Of a stretch of DNA of 64,000 nt, positions 56,518 to 64,000 are shown piece by piece (position 1 is the first letter of the stretch; the number at the start of each line of letters is the position of its first letter). Where the stretch lies: NCBI GenBank assembly GCA_039621445.1, contig CP154957.1, positions 37,510,180 through 37,574,179 of the forward strand, read 5' to 3'. The stretch is from Euglena gracilis. Taxonomy: Eukaryota; Euglenida; Euglenophyceae; Euglenales. Position numbers and translations under genes: made by a program. The notes under the pieces are model-generated. The model ran no database searches, was not told where the DNA came from, and saw nothing but the letters and a program-made list of their open reading frames with translations.

Positions 56518-56764
56518 CTGGGGTCCCTGTTTGAAGAGCGCGCTCGTCGCCGCCAAGCCATACATGGCGCCCGCAACGCTCATCGCCACCGCCCCCACCG
56601 TGTCGGTGTCCCCGCCGATCCCCAGGACGAGGTGCATCACGTCCCCGAGTGACTGGGCCCGCAGCACGCAGTAGAACGCGATGGCGACGGTGTTGAGGCC
56701 GCGCTGGGAGAAGTGGAGGAGGCGCCCAGGTTGCACCTCCGCCCGCAGGGGCAGGCGGCCCTGC
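56518..56764 (-). CDS. ADP-ribosylglycohydrolase domain, C-terminal catalytic exon
   Basis: It is bounded by a CTTCGCAG acceptor and a CCCCAG/GTTTGA donor. The frame reads RGLNTVAIAFYCVLRAQSLG, then DVMHLVLGIGGDTDTVGAVA and MSVAGAMYGL. GGDTDT followed by the AGAxxG helix is the defining C-terminal motif of the ARH/DraG family, where the aspartates bind the two metal ions at the active site. The family removes ADP-ribose from proteins or cleaves related O- or N-linked ADP-ribose. All motif residues are intact. Confidence 0.9.
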
Positions 56765-56999
56765 CTGCGAAGCACAAACGAGAAACATGGGGCTGGAGCT
56801 TTTGTTGCTGATGAGGGAACAACACAATCTCCTCCCTCTGCTGGATCCATCTGTCTGGGCGATTTCAAAAGCGTAGTTTGGCCAAATGTTTGTTGAAAAA
56901 TTCCACAATTCCTCTGTACCAAAACAGCACAAAATTTGTCCCAACGACAACTCCAACGAGAAAATTGAGGCATCCCACAGGGGCCGGTCAACCACAGGG

Positions 57000-57195
57000 C
57001 AGCCTGTGGCTGGACGCGGGCCAGCCGGCCAAGCAACTGCCCGAACGCATCCAACCCATCTTGCTGGGCACCAGTGGCTTGGCTGGCGGGGTCCGTGGCC
57101 TCCCCAACGGCCGCCAAGCAGACCTCGCGCAGCCCATCGGCCGGGTACTGGACCCCCTGCTGCAGGCCGCGCAGGCCCGCACCCAAAGGCGGCAG
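57000..57195 (-). CDS. ADP-ribosylglycohydrolase domain, internal exon
   Basis: The frame encodes GLRGLQQGVQYPADGLREVC, then LAAVGEATDPASQATGAQQD and GLDAFGQLLGRLARVQPQAA. It is helical, GC-rich and positioned between the GNGA and GGDTDT exons, where ARH proteins have variable helices. Edges are approximate. Assignment is by position and coding character. Confidence 0.55.
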
Positions 57196-57239
57196 CCGGG
57201 GGGGGGGGTTGGTCAGATTGGATGGCACACTGAGCTCTG

Positions 57240-57580
57240 CAACTGCCAGCACTGGACCCCAGACACAGAGGGCGGCCCTGGGCAGGCGCAGTACTCCAGG
57301 AAGGGCTCCGCGGCGTAGCAGGGGTCGGCCGGGAGGTCGAGGCAGGGCCTTTGTTGGGTTGGGGGGGTCACCTGCTGATGAGCCGTGGCACCCTGAGTGT
57401 TCGCCCACCGGCACACCTGATGGCGTTGCGCTGGAAGGGGACTGCCCGAAAACGCATTTCCTTTGCGCAAGTGAAGGGCACAGGTCCAAGCAGGAAAACG
57501 GAGGGCACAGCTGTGGTACGACTCCGAGACGACTCGAATGAACTCATCGGGCGGCAGGGGCCCGTCCATGTAAATTGGGG
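57240..57580 (-). CDS. Candidate ARH internal exons
   Basis: Two short frames look coding: PIYMDGPLPPDEFIRVVSES followed by YHSCAL (about 57575-57490), and DLPADPCYAAEPFLEYCACP (about 57340-57270). They are separated by a possible intron. They lie in the right order between the GNGA exon and the 57.0-57.2 kb exon. Neither has a motif I can name. Confidence 0.4.
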
Positions 57581-57689
57581 CTGGACTTTGCCAAATAAAA
57601 GAGAACATTGGGACACGAGGTTCAACACCCACGCAAACTGGGGAGTGGGAGAAGAATGACCTCCCAGTAACATTTCCTTTGATTTTGCT

Positions 57690-58140
57690 TCCTTCCCAAG
57701 ACATTTTGGAAACATCGATTTTTTGACTGCGAAAACAGCCCAAAATGGCCAAAATTGGCTGAAAAATGGCCGTAACTCGGGCTACACAAAGAGTTGGGGA
57801 GAAAATAAAGCATGGTTGGACAGGGCATTCCAAGGCGATGGAGGGCCTCCGGGTGTCCATTTGGTCTGCCAGACATTTTTGGAAATAGAAATAATGTACG
57901 TACGAGATATTTTTTTCAAAATCAATTTTTTGATCCAAAATCTCACCCGGCGAAATGGCAGGGTCGAAACTGGGGGGGGGGGGCAATCCCACCCAGTTTG
58001 GACCCCTTGTCAGCTGAATAACTCGGGCCTGGCGGGGAGTTGGGGGTCAAACGGAGGTGATTCAGAAAACCAGGATCAAGTCGCTCGCAACTGACAAAAA
58101 AATATACCGGGAACGGGGCCGTGGTCGTGGTGATAATCCG
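57690..58140. repeat. Dispersed repeat related to 2497-2910
   Basis: The right part (AACTCGGGCCTGGCGGGGAG onward) is in the same orientation as at 2650-2760. The left part is inverted relative to 2770-2910, with AATAATGTACGTACGAGATA against AAAACGTACATTATTTTC. It lies inside an ARH intron. Confidence 0.7.
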
Positions 58141-58355
58141 CAGTTTTCATTACTTACCCCATGCTGTATGATACAAAATTGGTCGACAGCGCCCGAAAAC
58201 TTCGACAATAACTAACTTGTTGTAGGTGTTTCACCTGTTTTGGTTAAACAAAAATTAGATTCAGAGAACATTTCCTGAAACCCATCAGCAAATAGCTTTC
58301 TGGGGAACATTTCGGTCAAAATCTTAGGCGGCACACTTGTGCTTTTTTTTCTTGA

Positions 58356-60154
58356 CGATGTGCGCAAATGCGCACATCGATATTTTTTTTTACGAAATTG
58401 AAAAGACAAGATCCCAAAAACCCAAAAATGTAAGCAGGATGTGATGTGGTGCCCCAGGACACGGAGGTGAAAGCAGGGACTTTGGCAAATAGGGCGCCTG
58501 AGAGCAGGTGCCACCGCAGCATTTTATATACACAACACCCAGAGGTGTGTTTTGAGCCCTCTAATGGCTGTCTCATTAACCCAGGACATTGCCTGAACGA
58601 TTTGGAGAGGTGTGCCTAAGCTTGAAGCGATACCTGAAACTTGGCTGTGTGAGAGATTGGTGGTCGGGTGGGCAAATGCACAAATGGACGGTGTGCGCAA
58701 ATGCGCACGCCAACCATTTGTGCAGCTGTGGAAAAGACCATGTGTGCAAGCTGCAATTGATGTGTTTGCAAAGTTGTACAAGTGGTTACTTTGTGCAAAT
58801 GCGAAAACAGACTTTTTGGTCAGTTTGCGCATCTGCGCGCACCAACCTCTTGTGCAACTGAACACATGTACCATTTAGAGGGTGCGGCACTATTGCAGTT
58901 GGAAATCCTTAAATGCGAAGGTTTTTTTTTGTAGAATCTCAGTACAATTAAAGGACCAGCCTGCGGGCCCGAATTTGGGCATCAGCAATTGAACCTGTGA
59001 AAAACCATTTCTTAGCCCCTGAAACATCAAAATAAACAACAGTTCCAGGTTTTATCCTGAAAAAATGAGTTTAAAATGCCGTTCACCCCCAGTATTTCAG
59101 TCCGAAAATGAGGCACTAACTTGGCCAAAAATGGATGTGGCAGCTGACTTGAAAATCACTGTGGTCAGGGGGCCATAACATGCAATACACTGGCCAGACA
59201 TACCTTACACCACCACTTTGGGCACAACATCTCCACAATCTGCTCTCCTCCTGTTTCGATCCTTCTCTTGTCTCAGAAGTCCCTGTTGCCAAGGCTTCAA
59301 AATGAAAAGGAGTTTTGGAGGGTGCCCGCAATTAATATGAAAAGCACCATTTAAAAGTGGTAAAAAGATCCGAGCAGTAATGGTTGATTTGCGCATTTGC
59401 GCACACCAGCCACCCAAACATGCCAGCAGCAACAGAGGGGGTCCAGCACCACAGGAATACAAGAGAGGTAATATCACAGTGTTGTGACATTCATTTTCCA
59501 GCTCCAAAACACACTGCCATTGGAGGCTCTTAAATGGTTTTAAAGTGGACGGTGTGCCCATTTGCACACACCGTCCATGTGCGCATTTGCGCACACCGAC
59601 ATCATTTACGCTGTTGTGTGGGTGCCACGGTGCATTGAACAGCAGTGGGGCATTGATGGGCAACGTGCCACCGAATTCAACAAGAAACTGGTGGCTGTCC
59701 TGCTGTGTTCTGTATCCCCCTCATCAACCCCCAATGGCAGAATTCTCGAAAAATAAAGTGTTTATGTGGCATGTGCACTTCCACTCCTTTTGTAGACAAC
59801 TTCAAAAACCTCCACAACGTGCCGCAAACCTTCAGAAATCAAGCAAAGGGGTGGACCTACCACCCCACCTCCAGAGCACCACCTGGCGCTGGCAGTTGTC
59901 ACACACAGATTGGGGGGAGGCGGTACTGGGGTTTTGGTGTTTTTGTCGGTGTTTTTTCGCTTTGGGGGGATAGGTCCGAGGGTTTTCATGTCATTCCGAC
60001 CTCAAAAAAAAAACAGCAAAAAAACACGTAATTCCCAGGAGAGCCAGTGCCAAAAAAAAAGAAATCGCCCGAATATCCTGTCGCCTCTCACTCTCACCCC
60101 TTGTGACGCCGGCACTCAAAGTGGTTTTTGGTTAGTTTGCGAAAATGCGCACAT
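58356..60154. repeat. Interspersed GTGCGCAAATGCGCAC palindromes
   Basis: The palindrome core TGCGCAAATGCGCA, or its reverse TGCGCATTTGCGCA, with small variants occurs at about 58356-58379, 58692-58709, 58824-58842, 59389-59406, 59552-59571, 59579-59596 and 60137-60154. The first has 10-bp perfect arms (CGATGTGCGC and GCGCACATCG) plus an A:T pair. All are in a presumed ARH intron. Confidence 0.8.
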
Positions 60155-60427
60155 CGGCCAAAAAAAAGCTTAAGTGCGAGATGCGCCGCCTAAATAAATG
60201 GGTATTGCCCGAAAAACTCGGCAGGGGAGAGGCCAAAAAGATGGTTCTGGTAACTTGGCACCCTGGCAAACTATTTGGGAGGGGGTACCATTTCTCTACA
60301 TTTTCAAAAAAAAGGCAAGGCGACGCAAGGTTTCTGTTCTGTGTTGGGGCCGCATTGAACAAATGGATTAAAAAAAGAATTGTTGAAAGAATTGTTGCCG
60401 CCAAAGCCCTGAAAAGGCGGCGAGCAC

Positions 60428-60680
60428 CTCCAGCAGCCAGGCGTGGGCAAGTTGGGCGTCCGGGGCCTGGTGGGTGCAGGCGAGGGCGGCGAGCACCGGG
60501 GCGTCCTCCCCCCACAGGGCGTTGGCCGCCGCGGCGGGGGCGGCGGACATCACCGCCCCGTTGCCGTAGCTGCGTGGCGCCGGCCCCACGCCCGCCCACC
60601 GGTCGCGGACCCAGGTGAAGTACCACGCAAGCGGATCCTGGCGCGCCCCAGCCAGCATGAGAGGCGGCGAGCGAAACCCG
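60428..60680 (-). CDS. ADP-ribosylglycohydrolase domain, GNGA exon
   Basis: It is bounded by a CTTGCAG acceptor and a GAG/GTGCTC donor. The frame reads DPLAWYFTWVRDRWAGVGPA, then PRSYGNGAVMSAAPAAAANA and LAALACTHQAPDAQLAHAWL. The (F/Y)GNGAxMRxxP motif followed by a helix and THxxPxA is typical of ARH/DraG proteins and contacts the substrate ribose. Here it is SYGNGAVMSAAP, so serine takes the place of the usual arginine; THQAPDA is intact. It lies 3.7 kb upstream of the GGDTDT exon. Confidence 0.85.
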
Positions 60681-60779
60681 CTGCAAGATCCAGACATCAT
60701 GGGCGGATAGCTGGACCTGGTGCTGCTGAGTTCTTTGCCATCATGGCTGGGTGCAGCTTCAATATGAGGGCAGGTGGGG

Positions 60780-61060
60780 GGGGTCGGACCCCCCCACCTA
60801 AACAGTGGCACGCTCCAGGCGAGCGATATTTGGCCCAGTGCAAAACGCCCGAACCGAAAAAATTCGCTTCCCAGAAGCGGCTGAATATGCTCCTTTGGCT
60901 TTTTTTTGGCAAAGATTTGTCAAAAACTTCGGTGAGAAGCGCCAGAAGCGAAAATTTGACCTTTTTGGAGGGTCCCGTGTACCCACCCCAGGGTAGCCAG
61001 CGGACACCATCTGGCAGGTGGGGGGTCCGGACCCCAAACAAGTGGGACCCCCCGGGGAGG
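60780..61060. repeat. Dispersed hairpin repeat related to 9.2-9.56 kb
   Basis: It contains CCACCTAAACAGTGG after a C run, a GTGCAAAACGC degenerate hairpin, GAGAAGCGCCAGAAGCG and a closing GGGGTCC...GGACCCC pair. It is in inverted orientation relative to the 9.2 kb copy. Confidence 0.55.
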
Positions 61061-61329
61061 TTCTCACAAGTTTGGAGCTGCCAATTATTTTTTACAAAAA
61101 AAATTTATATTATTTGGTGATATTATTTGGAATCCGAAGTCGGGGGGACAGGGACTTGGAAAGGTGTAATCTTTGGGGAAAACTTTCCAAGCTCAAAAGG
61201 TAACCTAAAATATGTGTGAATTTTGTTACTCAAAATTCACACTTTTGACCTTTCATTTGATATTGATACTGCTTTAATTTTGTTAAAGTTTGTTTTCCCG
61301 CCGTTAACAAGGTTTTCTCGGTGGAAAAA

Positions 61330-61720
61330 CAAAAAAAATTGGTGCAAAAAAAAAAAAAGCGCGAAAAAATGCCCTCAAAAAAAAAAAATTTGTGTGAAAA
61401 TTTTGTTCTCAGCTGATTCTCGTTTTCCTTCAAAAAAAAAAAAAAAAAAAGTTTGTTAAAAAAAAAACGTCGTTTTTGGCCAAATAATGGCCTGTTTTTT
61501 TTTTGGATTGTATTGGTGAGTTTCCGTCTAAAGCTGGAAGAAAAAAAAAAAAATAAAAAACAAAAAAACAAAAGAAAAAAAATAAAAAAAATAAAAAAAG
61601 TTAAAAAAAAAAAAAAAAAACAACAACAAACAAAACCAATACAATAAACCAAAAAGCAAAAATAAAACAAAAAACAAACAACATGACACACCCACCCCAC
61701 CAACCCCAACCCAAGTACCC
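61330..61720. other. A-rich low-complexity tract
   Basis: Runs of 8-18 A with scattered T, C and G, then a C-rich stretch. Nothing coding is seen. The GC-rich patch just right of it (61859-61930) is open on both strands: minus ANFFGSLQQKFEEPPARW, plus LLQAAEEIREGGPPEPQ. It may be a small exon, but its strand cannot be decided. Confidence 0.6.
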
Positions 61721-62379
61721 CCCCCCCCACCGACCCCCCTCCCCTCCCCCCCCCCATCCCCACGCCCCCAGCCCGAGCAGAAATCAGGAGAACACAGCGG
61801 CCGGCCGGCGGCGGCAGCCTTGAGGTCCGGGTTCTTGCCCTGGCAGGACCTCCAGAGACCAACCACCGAGCGGGAGGTTCCTCAAATTTTTGTTGCAAGC
61901 TGCCGAAGAAATTCGCGAAGGTGGTCCTCCCGAGCCCCAGAAGCCCCCCCCCCCCCCAAGCGGGGGTCCCGGGGTCCTAAAACCGATCTGGGAGTGCCTG
62001 CACCTCTGACTTGACCTTCAACGTCCAAGTGGAACAAATCATCCCCGACCGTACAATTTCTTACCGACCCATCTAGGGGGGGGGAAGGGGGGTCACTTCC
62101 ACTCTACCAAAAACCAGTCACTCACTTTTTTCCCGGAAAATCACCGTTGTCACAGGGAAGGAGAACCCCCTAACTAAATGAGTATGTGCCTGGCAGGCGC
62201 TTGGTGGCCGGCGTCGTTAACAAAGTGAATCCCGCCAGGCTCCGGCCACCTCCATGTACACAGACAAAAAAAAAAAAGGGCAACAGGGGAAAATGAGCAC
62301 CAAAAGAAGGGATAAAGGACACCAAACAAACAGCCAGAGTCAGGCTTGTGTGGGAATCTCGGGGGGGACCCCTTCCAAA

Positions 62380-62760
62380 ACTGGGTAGGAGGAGGGGAAG
62401 ACCCCCCCCCTCCTGCCTCCAGTTTTCGGGCGCCGAAAATTTCGGCCGTTTTTTTGGGTAAAAAAATCAATTTTCTGAAATTTTTCAAAAATGGCGGGGA
62501 ATCAGAGGGAATGTAAGGAGACCCAAATTGAAGCCCTTAAAATGCCCTATCTAACAGTATTTTGATTTCCACTCCTCCCCGCCTGTCCCGAGTTAGGGCC
62601 ATTTTTGGCCATTTTGCCAAAATTTCATGTTGAGCCTCAAGAGAGTCCTAAAATACACACCCGGCGCGAAGCACCAGAAGATTTTTTTTTTCATCCCCGC
62701 AGAGGAGGGGGAGGGGGTGGGGGACCCCCCTTCCGAAACTGGGCCCCCCCTACCACCTTA
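62380..62760. repeat. Inverted copy of the 3220-3660 repeat
   Basis: It shares the CTCCAGTTTTCGG, GAAGCCCTTAAAATGCCC, AGTTAGGGCC and CCTCAAGAGAGTCCTAAAAT segments and the hairpin CCGGCGCGAAGCACC (62661-62675). G/C runs lie at both ends. Confidence 0.75.
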
Positions 62761-63204
62761 CCCCCCTGAAGGGGAGTAACCCCCCCTACTACCTATCTAC
62801 TACCTATCATGTCTGCGGAGCTTCCCATACAACCCTGGCCACAGTGCACACAGGGGGTCAGCTACTCCGGAATCCAAGGAAAATTTGACCACAAAAGAAA
62901 GGGGAAAAGAAGGCCAAAAAACTTTCTGAAGCCTTTGGCACAGGGTCACTATGATGGTTTTCTGCCGACCCCCCTTAAAATGAAAATATTTGGGCGATTT
63001 TTGACAACCAAAAATTTCCGAACCAAACTATCTATACCCCCCCAGCAAGTGATTGTATGTCCCTGATGCTGCTGACCTTCAACCTTCAACCCCCCCCCCT
63101 GGTGACCAACCTTAAAAAATCTCTGATGCCAGGGTATGGCGGAAGAAGATGCAACGAGGGAACATTCCTGGAGGGGCCTGCACGCTCAGAAAGCCGCGGG
63201 TGGG

Positions 63205-63420
63205 CCCACCAGTGCCCTGGAACAGGCGGTTTGGGGTCCCATGGCTGTCCAGGTAGCACCACCGCAGCATGTGGCGGAGCAGCACCGCCGCCAGCCCGAC
63301 GGCGTTCCGCCCACCAAACACGCACACCTCGGCGTAGGCGGCCATCTTCAAGTCGCTTGTGACCGTGTCATCGGACGAGGCACGCCATCCATTCAGCTGC
63401 CAACTGGCAAATACATCCTT
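63205..63420 (-). CDS. ADP-ribosylglycohydrolase domain, SDDT exon
   Basis: After a TTTGCCAG acceptor the frame reads WQLNGWRASSDDTVTSDLKM, then AAYAEVCVFGGRNAVGLAAV and LLRHMLRWCYLDSHG. The (T/S)DDT motif near the N-terminus of ARH/DraG proteins binds a metal ion together with the GGDTDT aspartates, and is followed by a long helix and a Y/W-containing segment, as here. The upstream exon with the GxxxGDAxG start motif is not seen and may lie beyond the window or be too short to recognise. The 3' edge is approximate. Confidence 0.65.
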
Positions 63421-63459
63421 TGGAACCTGGCGGAATGAACAACACCCACCATCCACTCC

Positions 63460-64000
63460 CATAAATGCACGGGTGTGTAGGTTTTAAGAAATGTTGCTTT
63501 GCAAAACTCTCATCGTTCAGACATCTTCTCTTCTGAAGTGGTGTCAAGTGCCAGCTGTCATATCGTTTCTTGAGTTATTCCTGCAAGGTGGAGGGAGTTA
63601 TTTTGGGGACCTTTTTGGCGGTTTCGCATGCAACGTTATTTGCGCATGGAAGGCTGTGCAGAGCTATGTTGGGGAACAGCGAAGAAAACGCGAATACCAT
63701 CCCCCCGTACACGACCCCCTTCAGGAACCAAAATCACAAGGGGAGTTATATGAGCGGGGTTGGTCTTGGTTCATGGGTCGGCCGAAGGCCGGGGCCAAGG
63801 GGGGTGTTATGTGGGGGGTCGCTGAGCTCTTATCCCTTTATGGGTAAGAGCGAAGCTTACCCCTGGCGACCCCCCCCCTCGACCCCCCCCTCCCCGGGCC
63901 GGGGCCACCTCGGGAACCGACGGATTATCACCATGATCCCAGCCCGGTTCCCGGAATTTTTTTTCAGTCACGAGCGACTGGATTTCTAGTTTCCGAATCA
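63460..64000. repeat. Right edge: dispersed repeat, no gene
   Basis: 63810-64000 matches 2497-2560 (GCTGAGCTCTTATCCCTTTA) in the same orientation and 2690-2760 inverted (ending in the CAGTCACGAGCGACTGGATT tract). 63460-63810 has no recognised feature. Confidence 0.7.

Noticed and set aside
61330-61680. Poly-A tail of a non-LTR retrotransposon
   Set aside because: No reverse transcriptase or target duplication lies next to the A-rich tract, and the A runs are broken by many other bases.

Overview
The window is nuclear DNA from a eukaryote. Recognisable protein domains are split over several GC-rich exons with GT-AG junctions, separated by long, more AT-rich introns. It also carries DIRS-type and hAT transposon remains, micro- and minisatellites, and many homopolymeric G:C runs. 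The contrast between GC-rich exons and low-complexity introns fits an algal or protist genome with GC-rich coding DNA, but I cannot name a lineage. I see no bacterial-style operons, rRNA, tRNA or CRISPR. Most long open frames are artefacts of stop-poor repeats. Exon edges given as approximate come from visible splice signals and reading frame only.

Layout. 1-15.5 kb (+): four short coiled-coil exons (5.34, 6.42, 6.64 and 10.17 kb) lie in a sea of dispersed repeats. Two of those repeats, at 9.69 and 13.32 kb, are short elements with CAGGG termini and 8-bp target duplications, as in hAT MITEs. A 1-kb inverted repeat capped by microsatellites sits at 11.3-12.3 kb. 15.5-25.6 kb is satellite-like: a degenerate ~46-bp array, ~765-bp tandem copies, a ~2.6-kb array of a 35-bp G-rich unit, an 82-bp array, a ~47-bp array and kilobase-scale duplications. 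28.8-33.4 kb (-): a nearly complete but decayed DIRS-type tyrosine-recombinase retrotransposon with inverted termini and an internal complementary region. 33.5-36 kb (+): fragments of at least two hAT transposases.

40.5-46.9 kb (-): a split gene whose 3' half encodes a LicD/fukutin-type nucleotidyltransferase-like domain, with a possible membrane-anchor exon upstream. 50.2-63.5 kb (-): exons of an ADP-ribosylglycohydrolase (ARH/DraG) domain (63.4 to 56.5 kb), one unassigned exon at 55.1 kb, then two NADAR domains (53.7-53.1 kb and 52.9-50.2 kb), all in the same orientation and in the correct N-to-C order.

The most interesting biology is this last region. ARH enzymes remove ADP-ribose from proteins, and NADAR domains act on ADP-ribose-type N-glycosides, including ADP-ribosylated guanine in DNA. 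The window therefore holds either one ARH-(helical)-NADAR-NADAR protein or two adjacent genes of ADP-ribose removal. Transcript evidence is needed to decide which.
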